In this document: positions 1 to 6,607 of the stretch, piece by piece
Numbering within the stretch: the stretch's first letter is position 1
How the letters are laid out: the number at the start of each line of letters is the position of its first letter
From: a virus
IMG/VR virus record: IMGVR_UViG_3300020160_002595
Span: 1-22,310 of that record
Direction: 5' to 3' (one strand)
Length of the DNA: 22,310 nt
Program-made: the position numbers and the translations under genes
Notes under the pieces: generated by a model
What the model was told of the DNA's origin: nothing
Databases searched by the model: none
What the model saw: only the letters and a program-made list of their open reading frames with translations

Positions 1-147
1 ATATTTTTTACCAATAATATCTTCTGGAAATAATTTCATTGCTTGATAATAATTTTCAACAGAATTATATGTTATTCCTTCTACTACTAGTGGTTCATCG
101 AAAAGTTCCATGTTACTAAACCAGTTTCTAATATATTCTTTATTCAT
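1..147 (-). CDS. NADAR-family (YbiA-like) protein, N-terminal part only
   Basis: The reverse strand opens with ATG at 147 and stays open to the left edge, giving 49 residues. The start reads NWFSNM, then an acidic loop, then GITYNSVENYYQAMK. This matches the first conserved block of NADAR/YbiA proteins (F/W-SN-[FM], then G-x-x-[YF]-x-[ST]-[VA]-E-x-x-[YF]-Q-A-x-K). Family members are N-glycosidases acting on riboflavin-pathway intermediates or removing ADP-ribose from guanine in nucleic acid; some partner DarT-type toxins. For a phage the inferred role is reversal of ADP-ribosylation defence or nucleotide salvage. The E and YQAMK residues that line the pocket in this family are present. The C-terminal catalytic region lies outside the window, so activity cannot be judged. 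It is transcribed away from the repeat-bearing region at 148-502. Confidence 0.85.
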   Translation of the reverse strand, partial: MNKEYIRNWFSNMELFDEPLVVEGITYNSVENYYQAMKLFPEDIIGKKY

Positions 148-178
148 AATTAAATTTATTTTTAAACCAAAATATATA

Positions 179-200
179 ATCTTTAATAAATCTTTAATAA
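179..200. repeat. Tandem 11-bp repeat ATCTTTAATAA x2
   Basis: Two perfect head-to-tail copies of ATCTTTAATAA (179-189 and 190-200) sit 32 bp upstream of the NADAR start codon. An 11-bp period places the copies on about the same face of the helix, which would suit a repressor or activator site for the leftward gene, but low-complexity AT sequence could give this by chance. Confidence 0.5.
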
Positions 201-258
201 TCTATTATGTAGTTTTTGGTGAGAGTTTTTGTTCTTAATCCTGTCAAACAGCCCCCTA
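197..258. repeat. Bipartite repeat, copy 1 (boxes A and B)
   Basis: Box A is ATAATCTATT-N2-GTAGTTTTTGG at 197-219. Box B is ATCCTG-N7-GCCCCCTA at 238-258. Both boxes recur in the same order and orientation in copy 2 (301-412) with different spacing between them (box starts 41 nt apart here, 89 nt in copy 2). Confidence 0.7.
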
Positions 259-337
259 CCCCATAAGAATAAATCTTTGAAGTAGACTGTTTAACAGGAC
301 ATAATCTATTCCGTAGTTTTTGGAGCCGAGTTATGTC
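240..337. other. Two adjacent inverted repeats (possible structured RNA)
   Basis: CCTGTCAAACAG (240-251) and CTGTTTAACAGG (287-298) form a 12-position stem with one mismatch around a 35-nt loop. Directly next to it, GACATAA (298-304) and TTATGTC (331-337) form a perfect 7-bp stem around a 26-nt loop. The two structures share position 298, so they adjoin or compete. Box B of copy 1 overlaps the first stem's left arm and box A of copy 2 overlaps the second stem. Folding was done by eye. Confidence 0.5.
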
Positions 338-412
338 TTAAAAAATCTTTGTCTCACATCGGAACTAATAAAACCGAATAAGATTCTTCATCCTGCCCTG
401 CATCGCCCCCTA
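301..412. repeat. Bipartite repeat, copy 2 (boxes A and B)
   Basis: Box A at 301-323 differs from copy 1 only in the two central bases (CC instead of AT). Box B at 390-412 is ATCCTG-N9-GCCCCCTA. The sequence between the boxes has diverged, so the boxes look like the constrained part. The order A-B-A-B suggests an old duplication of one non-coding element. Confidence 0.7.
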
Positions 413-491
413 GAGTAACGCAGCGTTTTTGTATTTAAACTGAGACAATACTAGTTTAATCTCTCTGTTTGCTAATGTCAAGAAAAAACAG

Positions 492-497
492 TAAATA
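492..497 (+). promoter_or_regulatory. Late-promoter-like TAAATA before gene 503
   Basis: AGTAAATA lies 5 nt upstream of the ATG at 503. The core TAAATA is shared with the exact T4 octamer at 7457 and with sites before 14061, 15732 and 19329. T4 late promoters have TATAAATA at -10 and no -35 box. This is a degenerate match, so the call rests on the recurring position. Confidence 0.4.
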
Positions 498-502
498 GAG
501 AT

Positions 503-940
503 ATGAATAATTTTGATAGATACATTTATAAACTCCTTCAAGAGTTGAATCTTGAAACAGGAAATTCTAACCAAACAGGAGATGATGCTTTGAATGTACG
601 CCAACATACATCTAATACTAAAACAGGTTTTGGTATGGGAAGTATTATACCGAATAAAACTCTTTCAACAAATAATAACTCTAATAACAGTAATAATGGA
701 AAAGGAATGAATACATTAAATATTCCAGAAGACAAATTAGATGAAATGTTATATGATCCAAAAACTAATTTTAATGATTTATTAAAAGATGAAAATAATA
801 AAAATACAGTTCTAGGATATATTTTAGGAAAATCAGATGATGCAACCTATAAGAATAAAGACAAACTAACTTCTCTTATGACTACAAATAAAGATTTACA
901 AACAGCAGTTAATACCTTTATTACTAACTCTAAAAAATAA
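503..940 (+). CDS. Putative capsid-targeted internal protein
   Basis: A 145-aa protein with no family I recognise. The N-terminus (F4-D-R-Y-I-Y-K-L-L-Q-E14) closely matches that of the next gene product (F-E-Q-Y-I-Y-R-I-L-V-E). It also resembles the T4 capsid targeting sequence, with a possible gp21-type cut after L12-Q-E14. A polar Asn/Ser-rich linker (about residues 55-66) separates this from a helical, charged C-terminal part. There is no signal peptide or membrane segment. The ATG at 503 is 5 nt after a late-promoter-like TAAATA and lacks a clear ribosome binding site. The stop is followed one base later by gene 942, so the two are probably co-translated. The inferred role is a head-internal protein or scaffold-associated cargo. 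Longer upstream starts are blocked. Confidence 0.8.
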   Translation: MNNFDRYIYKLLQELNLETGNSNQTGDDALNVRQHTSNTKTGFGMGSIIPNKTLSTNNNSNNSNNGKGMNTLNIPEDKLDEMLYDPKTNFNDLLKDENNKNTVLGYILGKSDDATYKNKDKLTSLMTTNKDLQTAVNTFITNSKK

Positions 941-941
941 T

Positions 942-1598
942 ATGAAATCCAAATTTGAACAATATATTTATAGAATTTTAGTTGAGCAAGAAGCTCCTGA
1001 ACCTCCTACGCCAGATGCAGGTGGAGGCGAAGAAGGTGCGCCAAATCCTGGTGAAGAAGATCTCTCTAGCGAGGTTATGCCACAGCAAGACGAAGTAATC
1101 CCAGAAGAGATTGAGCTTGCAAAGCTTGCAATTCGTGCGATTTATTTTAATTTATCTACTAAAGACGTTCATAAGTTAAAACTGAAAGCTGGTGATAAAA
1201 TAATTCCTTTTGAAAAAATTTCTGATTATTATGAAAGCACAAAAGATATAGTTCCTGTTCTTGGGTTTATTGAATGGATGATGGACAAATATGAAGGTGT
1301 ATCATCAAAATGGACAGAAGATCCAGAAGTTCGTGGAAAAACTATTATTCAAAAAATCAAAGAATTTAACAAAACATTACCAGAAGAGCAAAAACTTGAT
1401 AATGGTAAGCGTGTTTATTGGACTCGTATCGTGTTAAATTGTTTGCTTCATGGAAATCCAGATTTCAACATTAATGTTGGTGATGTAAATGAAAAAACTA
1501 TTAAAGAAGTTTTTCGTGTTCTTAACCAAAACTTTAGTGGTGACACAAGAGGTCTTTTTCCAAATACTGATAGTTTTAGAGGTCCGGCTACATTTTAA
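942..1598 (+). CDS. Putative capsid-targeted internal protein
   Basis: A 218-aa protein, unrecognised. Residues 1-15 form the shared N-terminal peptide, with a [LI]-x-E site at L13-V-E15. Next comes a Pro/Gly/Glu-rich linker (about 16-55). The compact, mostly helical domain (about 58-218) is rich in Lys and aromatics. The layout of targeting peptide, disordered acidic linker and folded domain suits a protein that is cut after packaging, leaving the domain free in the head. The ATG is separated from the preceding stop by one base (TAATATG), so translation is probably coupled. There is no Shine-Dalgarno. A strong promoter for the next operon starts immediately after its stop codon. The C-terminal domain may be an enzyme or a DNA-binding protein, but I see no catalytic motif. 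Confidence 0.8.
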   Translation: MKSKFEQYIYRILVEQEAPEPPTPDAGGGEEGAPNPGEEDLSSEVMPQQDEVIPEEIELAKLAIRAIYFNLSTKDVHKLKLKAGDKIIPFEKISDYYESTKDIVPVLGFIEWMMDKYEGVSSKWTEDPEVRGKTIIQKIKEFNKTLPEEQKLDNGKRVYWTRIVLNCLLHGNPDFNINVGDVNEKTIKEVFRVLNQNFSGDTRGLFPNTDSFRGPATF

Positions 1599-1599
1599 G

Positions 1600-1628
1600 T
1601 TGACATTCTAAATCCGGCAATGTATAAT
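1600..1628 (+). promoter_or_regulatory. Sigma70-type promoter, TTGACA-17-TATAAT
   Basis: Perfect -35 TTGACA (1600-1605) and -10 TATAAT (1623-1628) with the optimal 17-bp spacer. It begins one base after the previous stop codon. Transcription should start near 1635, only about 8 nt before the ATG at 1643, giving an almost leaderless message. Confidence 0.85.
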
Positions 1629-1642
1629 AAGTATTATTGCCT

Positions 1643-2938
1643 ATGAGTAAAAATGACTCTCTCAAGACGAACAAGAATTACACTTATAATTCGTCTAATC
1701 AAAAATATGTTTTCCATACGGAGAAAAAGTTCGGTCAAAATCTTGTTTTCACAAAAACAGCGATTGATACAATTGTAAAATTATACAGCAATATTACAGG
1801 AGGCTTAACTGCTAACGAAATTGCACTTAAGCTTTCAATTCCTGCTGATGCAATCCGACACATCTTAAAAGTCATGAATATTACTCATGACACTTTACCT
1901 TATACAGAAGAAGTTATTAATTCTTCTGATGAGGAAGCTCTTGTTGAAGATACTCTTTCAAGTAAAAAGTTTAACATTTTACAAAAGTTTGAAAAGCGTG
2001 ATTGGAAAGAAACTCAAGAGGATGCAGAAAAATGGCGTTCAATGAAAACATTGCAATTTGATCCTTTTGATCAAATTTTACAAAAATGGACTCCGCCAGC
2101 ATATATTCCATCAAGACCTATACCACAATCTAGTGGTCTTAAAGACACTCTTCTTTTAGGTTTAAGTGATTGGCATTACGGTCTTGTTGCACATGAGCGT
2201 TATCTCTATAATCAAAAAGAATGGAACATTGAAAAAACAAAAGATACTGTTAATGATTATAGTCGAAAAGCAGCAAGCGAAATTAAAAAAGGTCTTTATA
2301 AAGAAGTAAAACTTCTTTTACTCGGAGATATGTCTCATACTCTTACAGGATTTACAGACAAAGGCACAAAGCTTGAAGCACATCCTATTGCAGAAGAGCA
2401 ATTAGAAGTTGCATTTGACTCACTTGTTAATTTTGTAAAAACTATTCTTTCTGTTACCAACAATGTTTCTGTTGTTGCATGTAGTGGAAATCACTCTGCA
2501 CTTGGAGACTATGTGCTTTCACGAATGCTATCCTTATATTTCAAAGGAGATAAGCGTATAACTTTTGATATTACAAACAAAAGATTTATAACTTTTAATG
2601 TTGGTAATTCACTTTTCCTTATGGAACATGGTTATTCTTCTGTTTCAAGAGATCGTTTACCAGCACAAGGTAAAGGTCGTGAAAACTACATTAACAACTT
2701 GTTTATGGCAAAGCCAGAACAAATGATTGGAGTCCAAAGAAAATATTATCTTTCTGCGGATCAACATCATTCTGAAAGTTATGAATTAACAAACGTTGAA
2801 GGCTTTATGTTTCCAACTCTTGTAGGTGGTTGTCGTCATTCTGATAACTCTGGATATAATTCTCGTCCTCGTCAAACTGCACTAGTAGTAGATGACTATG
2901 AAGGTGTTACTTCCGTGAAGTATTTTTACTTTGATTGA
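1643..2938 (+). CDS. Metallophosphoesterase with N-terminal helix-turn-helix
   Basis: A 431-aa calcineurin-like phosphoesterase. The metal-binding motifs appear in order: D176-W-H178, G228-D229 with H232, G282-N-H284, H329 and the D-x-H-H segment at 373-376. This family hydrolyses phosphomono- or diester bonds using two metal ions, and several members are nucleases. Residues about 36-82 look like a helix-turn-helix of the resolvase or sigma type (TANEIALKLSIPADAIRHIL), suggesting it acts at DNA. An acidic linker joins the two parts. I chose ATG 1643 because an earlier in-frame TTG (1637) would fall at or before the expected transcript end. It leads a tight operon with 2940, a methyltransferase-like gene and an oxygenase. 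Phage relatives with this HTH-phosphoesterase fusion exist; their substrate is not known to me. Confidence 0.85.
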   Translation: MSKNDSLKTNKNYTYNSSNQKYVFHTEKKFGQNLVFTKTAIDTIVKLYSNITGGLTANEIALKLSIPADAIRHILKVMNITHDTLPYTEEVINSSDEEALVEDTLSSKKFNILQKFEKRDWKETQEDAEKWRSMKTLQFDPFDQILQKWTPPAYIPSRPIPQSSGLKDTLLLGLSDWHYGLVAHERYLYNQKEWNIEKTKDTVNDYSRKAASEIKKGLYKEVKLLLLGDMSHTLTGFTDKGTKLEAHPIAEEQLEVAFDSLVNFVKTILSVTNNVSVVACSGNHSALGDYVLSRMLSLYFKGDKRITFDITNKRFITFNVGNSLFLMEHGYSSVSRDRLPAQGKGRENYINNLFMAKPEQMIGVQRKYYLSADQHHSESYELTNVEGFMFPTLVGGCRHSDNSGYNSRPRQTALVVDDYEGVTSVKYFYFD

Positions 2939-2939
2939 T

Positions 2940-3482
2940 ATGGAGTTTTCAGAACTTTACAAAATACTTGTAAAGGAGATGAGTGCTCCTTGGCCTGATT
3001 ATTCGAATCCTGTTAAATCTACACACCGTAAATGGGAAGAGTGTAAAAATAAATCTAAAAAAATAAAAGGATTTCCTTCTGAGCAATTTGGAGAAGTGGA
3101 TGTATTTCTATGCACAGAAAATAATTCAAATAGATTTTTCTTTTTTGTAAAAGATAATCTATGGGGAACAGTAGATACTCAACTTTTACAATATGGCGGA
3201 GTTCAAATAAAAGAAACTTTGAAATGTAATTCACTCGGACTTTATATGTCTGATATTTTTAAAGATTATTTTCTTGAAAATTTTTCTTATATTTTATCAG
3301 ATTCATATCATACAGCAGATGGATTTTCGTTATATAGAAGATTGTCAAAAGACCCTGTTATTAAATTTACAATAATAGATTCAAATACAGACGAAGAAAT
3401 AACATTAGATAATCCAGATGATTTAGATAATTATTACGGCAAAGGTAAACATAATTTTGTTTATAAAATACAGAAAAAATGA
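2940..3482 (+). CDS. Unknown protein with capsid-targeting-like N-terminus
   Basis: A 180-aa protein. I chose ATG 2940, one base after the previous stop (TGATATG), over an in-frame TTG at 2931. From this start it begins M-E-F-S-E-L-Y-K-I-L-V-K-E13, a variant of the peptide shared with 503, 942, 7474 and 8510. The candidate cut site V11-K-E13 fits the T4 rule only loosely. The rest has alternating beta and helical segments with a stretch of four Phe (about residue 67). A late segment (SDSYHTADGFSLYRRL) recalls acyltransferase-like phage proteins, but I cannot confirm a GNAT fold. The 3' end overlaps the next start by 4 nt (ATGA). Unlike the other tagged proteins it is made from a sigma70-type promoter operon, which would imply earlier expression. 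Confidence 0.75.
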   Translation: MEFSELYKILVKEMSAPWPDYSNPVKSTHRKWEECKNKSKKIKGFPSEQFGEVDVFLCTENNSNRFFFFVKDNLWGTVDTQLLQYGGVQIKETLKCNSLGLYMSDIFKDYFLENFSYILSDSYHTADGFSLYRRLSKDPVIKFTIIDSNTDEEITLDNPDDLDNYYGKGKHNFVYKIQKK

Positions 3483-3976
3483 AAAGTCTTATACCAAAAG
3501 GTGGCGATGATAAAATTTATACGCCTGATTCTCTTGCCAAAAGGATTGTAAACCATTACAATCCTTTTGGTCAAAAGTGTCTTGAACCTTGTAAAGGCGG
3601 AGGTGCATTTTTACGAGCATTTCAAGATGTTGGTATAAATCCTCTTTGGTGTGAAATTGACGAGGGTAATGATTTTTTTCAGTTTAACGAAAAAGTAGAT
3701 TGGATTATAACAAATTTTCCATGGAGTTTACATCGTGAGTGTATAAAACACTCTATGAAAATATCAGACAATATTGTAACTCTTGTAACTCTTAATCATA
3801 TACTTGCATTAAAAGCAAGATTGCGAGATATTCGTGAAAATGGTTTTTATATCAGAGAAGTTATAACAATGCCAACTCCAAAAGAATTTCCGTCAAGCGG
3901 TTTTCAACTTGGTACAATTTACTTGAATAAGGTTGAAGGACCGTGTAAATTTACACATTGGGAAAATTATGATTAA
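3479..3976 (+). CDS. SAM-dependent DNA methyltransferase-like protein
   Basis: A 165-aa protein with class I methyltransferase features: an N-terminal segment D11-K-I-Y-T-P-D-S typical of amino-methyltransferases that look for a target, then motif I L35-E-P-C-K-G-G-G-A-F44 (SAM binding), an acidic motif II (E59-I-D61), and N79-F-P-W82 in the position of motif IV (N/D-P-P-Y/F/W). Motif IV of this kind usually means transfer to an exocyclic amino group, adenine N6 or cytosine N4. The second residue, normally Pro, is Phe here. At 165 aa it is short and lacks an obvious target-recognition domain. It overlaps both neighbours (4 nt before, 8 nt after the next start), so it is likely made in step with the 2OG oxygenase. 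DNA is the likely but unproven substrate. Confidence 0.8.
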   Translation: MKSLIPKGGDDKIYTPDSLAKRIVNHYNPFGQKCLEPCKGGGAFLRAFQDVGINPLWCEIDEGNDFFQFNEKVDWIITNFPWSLHRECIKHSMKISDNIVTLVTLNHILALKARLRDIRENGFYIREVITMPTPKEFPSSGFQLGTIYLNKVEGPCKFTHWENYD

Positions 3977-4448
3977 AGCAATACCAAATTTTATAAGAAA
4001 CATAGATGAAATAATGAGTCATGTAAAAGAACACGATTCGTTATTTCGTCCAAGAGAAGGTGGCGATACACATGCATCTATTATTCCTAATATTTGCAGT
4101 AAGTTTAAAACTTTAAAAGATGTTCATATGAGTAAAGAATTAATAGAATGTATTTTTAAAGATTGTGATTTTGATCCTGATCTTAAAGACTTTTATAACT
4201 TTATTCAAATTCAAAAATATGAGCCAGGAGACTATATCGCTCCACATCGAGATTCGTATAGTATTAGAAAACTTCATTTAATAACTTTAACAAGTTCAGA
4301 AACAGATGGTCTTGTTTGTGAAGATTCTAATCATGATTTAATTAAGATTTTTGATGTTGCAGGTCAATATATAGAATTTCCATATGATTCAGCACACTAT
4401 GTTTCGCCTGTAAAAAATTTAAGATACTCTCTTGTTGTTGCAGAATAA
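3969..4448 (+). CDS. 2-oxoglutarate/Fe(II)-dependent oxygenase
   Basis: A 159-aa protein with the double-stranded beta-helix signature of the 2OG-Fe(II) oxygenases. The H93-R-D95 pair follows a typical KYEPGDYIAP lead-in, the distal iron ligand is H143 (SAHYVSPV), and R152 (LRYSLVV) is placed to bind 2-oxoglutarate. These enzymes hydroxylate proteins, small molecules or nucleic-acid bases with loss of CO2. I chose ATG 3969, which overlaps the methyltransferase gene by 8 nt; an in-frame TTG at 3933 would add 12 poorly conserved residues. Tight coupling to the methyltransferase suggests the pair works on one substrate. Prolyl-hydroxylase-like and AlkB-like members cannot be told apart here. Confidence 0.85.
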   Translation: MIKAIPNFIRNIDEIMSHVKEHDSLFRPREGGDTHASIIPNICSKFKTLKDVHMSKELIECIFKDCDFDPDLKDFYNFIQIQKYEPGDYIAPHRDSYSIRKLHLITLTSSETDGLVCEDSNHDLIKIFDVAGQYIEFPYDSAHYVSPVKNLRYSLVVAE

Positions 4449-4450
4449 AG

Positions 4451-4479
4451 TTGACAACAAGGGTTTATTATGCTATATT
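4451..4479 (+). promoter_or_regulatory. Sigma70-type promoter, TTGACA-17-TATATT
   Basis: TTGACA (4451-4456), 17-bp spacer, TATATT (4474-4479), directly after the oxygenase stop codon. It drives the VWA gene at 4538 with an expected start near 4486. Unlike most promoters here it leaves a leader of about 52 nt. Confidence 0.8.
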
Positions 4480-4485
4480 GTATAG

Positions 4486-4514
4486 ATTTTATATACCCGT
4501 AAAGTGTATAAAAT
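4486..4514 (+). promoter_or_regulatory. 5'-terminal leader hairpin of the VWA message
   Basis: ATTTTATATAC (4486-4496) pairs with GTGTATAAAAT (4504-4514) as an 11-bp stem with one G-U pair and a 7-nt loop (CCGTAAA). The first stem base coincides with the predicted transcription start. No U-run follows, so it is not a terminator. It is followed by a three-codon open frame (ATG AGA AAT TAA, 4513-4524) and two copies of ATTAAGAAA ending at the start codon. Stabilisation of the 5' end is the likely role. Confidence 0.6.
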
Positions 4515-4537
4515 GAGAAATTAAGAAAATTAAGAAA

Positions 4538-6541
4538 ATGAAATTAAATATACCTAAAAACGAAGACGCAAAAACAAAACCAACAAACTACTTTTTTATT
4601 ACAGATTTGTCTGGTTCAATGTGGGGTTCCATTCCTGACCTCAAAGAAACACTCCGAGCAGTTAAAGATTTATTACTTCCTGGAGATACATTTAGTCTAG
4701 CATACTTTTCAAGTAGCCGCGATTTTGACTGGATTTGTAAAGGAGCTTCCCTTAACGGAAATTTAGAAGCTCTTATTGAAAATAAGATTTATGCAAGAGG
4801 ATTAACTTGCTTTAATGAAGTGCTTAACAGCCTTGACGGTGTTGTAAAAGACGTGCAACTAATCTCTGGAAATACAGAGAATGTATTGTTCTTTTTAACA
4901 GATGGTTATCCAAACGACAATTCACCAGAGAGTGAACTTTTGAAGATTTGTAAAACTCTTAAAAGTTCGTTTATCCATAAGCAAATTGTTGGATATAGCG
5001 GTTATTATAATCGTAAACTTCTTCTTCAAATGACTGAAGATATTGGCGGTGCATTCGCACACGTTTCAGATTATTCTGATATGAAAAAGTCTTGTAAAGA
5101 TTTTGTATCTTCTAAGAAAAAGATTAAAAAAGTTAATCTTGAAAAGAACTTCGACTTAGTATGGCAAGTTTCTTCAAATGCGGTTCTTCCTTTAGTTTGC
5201 GAAAACGCATCTGTAGATGTTCTTGAAGACGAAAGTGATGGTGAACTTTTTGGTGTAGATTATTCAGAGCTTGAAAGTCTTAGCAAAGAAAATTTAAAAG
5301 ACGGTAAGTTTGTTTACTCTCTTGCATTTGTATTGTCTCAAAAGAACAAAGCAAATCTTGGAGTATCTTTGCTTCGTAAAGCAGGTGATAATCTTTCTGC
5401 AAAAATGCTTCAAAAGTCATTTACTGTATCACAAAAAGGTCGTGCAGAAAATGATCTTAAAGTAAAAGCCGTGGTTGGTGGAGAAATACTTTCTTCTGAT
5501 AATGGTTCAGCAATTTTTATTGGTGACTTCCTTAAAACTGTAAAGTCTAAACTTGGTAAAGTTTCTATTGATATGAATGCGTCAAAATACACTTCTATTT
5601 CAAGAAAAGGTGGAGACGTTTCAAAAGTTGAATTTAAAACAACAGATTCTAATTCTAAAATTGTTGGAATTACTGGAAACGAAGATCGTGCAAACATCTC
5701 TTTCCTAACTGTTCGTAAAGGCGAGATTACAGCATTGAATGATCTTGATCTTAGTAGTCGAGTAATTCAATTTAATCAGACTGCAAAAAATCAGATTACT
5801 TTCCCAATTCAAACAGAAACATATCGTAACTATACACTTGTTGCGAATGGTGACTTTAATTTTGAAAGTCTCTCTTTAGTTTCTGATGACAGTGTTTATA
5901 GCATTAGTCCATCAAATGATCTTGATCTTTTTGATGAAAACCAGAAAGATATTAAAGTTGGAGATTTCACAAATCTTTATAAGAGTCTTATTGAAGAAAA
6001 AGCACATGCATCTGTTCTTCGCTTTTATATCAAAAAGTATGCAAAGCAAAAGCATTCTCTTGATCTTCGTGTTGAGCAGTATGGCGAAGAAGGTGCAAAG
6101 CTTCTTGAAGAAATGGGTCTTGACTATGCAATGCGTTTCTCTCCTAAAAAAGAGTATAAGCCAAAGGACGAGAATGCTGATTACATTCCTTTCCTAGAGA
6201 TTACAGGACAACTTAAAGGTGCATCTACTATCTCTGCTTCTAAGAGCTATGAAAAGTGGCTTAAAAAGGGCAAGGCGAATGTTGGTGATCTTATCGTGTA
6301 TCCTCTTTTTGAGAAATATGAAGATAAGCTCACTTCTCTTGGTGAAGAAACTTTTGTAGAGTTTTGTCAAAAGACTCTTGAAGGAGTTGAGGAAACTGTT
6401 GATTTGCTTTCACAAAAAGTATCTGCACAAAAGTTTTACCTTATGGTTACAAACTCATGGTTCACTGGTGTTGATAAATCTGATGAATTTGAATATGATG
6501 GTTTGCTTGTTAAAGTTAAAGAGACAAAAGAATATCTTTAA
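4538..6541 (+). CDS. Large VWA-domain protein
   Basis: A 667-aa protein with a von Willebrand factor A domain in about residues 17-190. The metal-ion-dependent adhesion site is complete: D23-L-S25-G-S27, a Thr in the RGLTCFNEVL segment, and the Asp of LTDGYPND. VWA domains bind partner proteins through a divalent metal. The rest (about 200-667) is a long mixed beta and helical region that I cannot assign. It has no signal peptide or membrane segment, so it is probably cytoplasmic or a virion component. It is a single-gene unit with its own promoter and a hairpin-bearing leader, and is closed by the terminator at 6572-6607. The A-rich stretch before ATG takes the place of a Shine-Dalgarno. A second, unrelated-length VWA protein lies at 12704. 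Function unknown. Confidence 0.85.
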   Translation: MKLNIPKNEDAKTKPTNYFFITDLSGSMWGSIPDLKETLRAVKDLLLPGDTFSLAYFSSSRDFDWICKGASLNGNLEALIENKIYARGLTCFNEVLNSLDGVVKDVQLISGNTENVLFFLTDGYPNDNSPESELLKICKTLKSSFIHKQIVGYSGYYNRKLLLQMTEDIGGAFAHVSDYSDMKKSCKDFVSSKKKIKKVNLEKNFDLVWQVSSNAVLPLVCENASVDVLEDESDGELFGVDYSELESLSKENLKDGKFVYSLAFVLSQKNKANLGVSLLRKAGDNLSAKMLQKSFTVSQKGRAENDLKVKAVVGGEILSSDNGSAIFIGDFLKTVKSKLGKVSIDMNASKYTSISRKGGDVSKVEFKTTDSNSKIVGITGNEDRANISFLTVRKGEITALNDLDLSSRVIQFNQTAKNQITFPIQTETYRNYTLVANGDFNFESLSLVSDDSVYSISPSNDLDLFDENQKDIKVGDFTNLYKSLIEEKAHASVLRFYIKKYAKQKHSLDLRVEQYGEEGAKLLEEMGLDYAMRFSPKKEYKPKDENADYIPFLEITGQLKGASTISASKSYEKWLKKGKANVGDLIVYPLFEKYEDKLTSLGEETFVEFCQKTLEGVEETVDLLSQKVSAQKFYLMVTNSWFTGVDKSDEFEYDGLLVKVKETKEYL

Positions 6542-6547
6542 TTCTTT

Positions 6548-6576
6548 TTGACATAGAGTAAATTATAGTGTAAATT
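6548..6576 (+). promoter_or_regulatory. Promoter TTGACA-17-TAAATT nested in a terminator
   Basis: TTGACA (6548-6553), 17-bp spacer, TAAATT (6571-6576). The -10 overlaps the left arm of the terminator stem at 6572-6603. Transcription should start near 6583, inside the left arm, so the new transcript lacks most of that arm and cannot form the full hairpin. Confidence 0.7.
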
Positions 6577-6607
6577 GGTATGGGGTAACTCCCATACCAA
6601 TTTTTTT
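6572..6607 (+). terminator. Rho-independent terminator after the VWA gene
   Basis: AAATTGGTATGGG (6572-6584) and CCCATACCAATTT (6591-6603) make a perfect 13-bp stem with a 6-nt loop (GTAACT). The outer bases merge into a run of seven T (6601-6607) that ends right at the ATG of the next gene (6608). Confidence 0.85.

Larger units (their letters stand above)
148..502. other. Non-coding divergent intergenic region
   Basis: This 355-nt stretch is the only long gap in the window. It lies between the leftward NADAR start (147) and the rightward gene at 503. I see no convincing gene and no tRNA. It holds a tandem 11-bp repeat, two copies of a bipartite repeat, hairpin-forming segments, and C-rich runs (GCCCCCTACCCC at 251-262, GCCCCCT at 405-411) that stand out in AT-rich DNA. 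No TTGACA/TATAAT pair like those elsewhere is visible here. It could be a leader for either flanking gene, a small RNA locus or a replication or regulatory site. Confidence 0.7.

Noticed and set aside
148-502. A tRNA in the intergenic region
   Set aside because: GTTCTTAATCC at 231-241 recalls a T-arm, but no matching acceptor and anticodon arms fold around it.
410-607. Leftward open frame of 65 codons across the start of gene 503
   Set aside because: It overlaps the start of a better-supported gene on the other strand, has no family resemblance and no promoter.
3933-3968. Earlier TTG start for the 2OG oxygenase
   Set aside because: It would extend the overlap with the methyltransferase to 44 nt and add 12 residues without family support.
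5410-5697. Leftward open frame of 95 codons inside the large VWA gene
   Set aside because: It is antisense to clear coding sequence and has no start signals.
5886-6197. Rightward open frame of 103 codons inside the large VWA gene
   Set aside because: It lies in another frame of a gene with a clear domain and continuous coding; the product is low-complexity and hydrophobic without a family.
6575-6607. Earlier start for the HAD phosphatase
   Set aside because: It would add 11 residues translated from the promoter and terminator stem; the D-x-D motif sits at the normal distance from ATG 6608.
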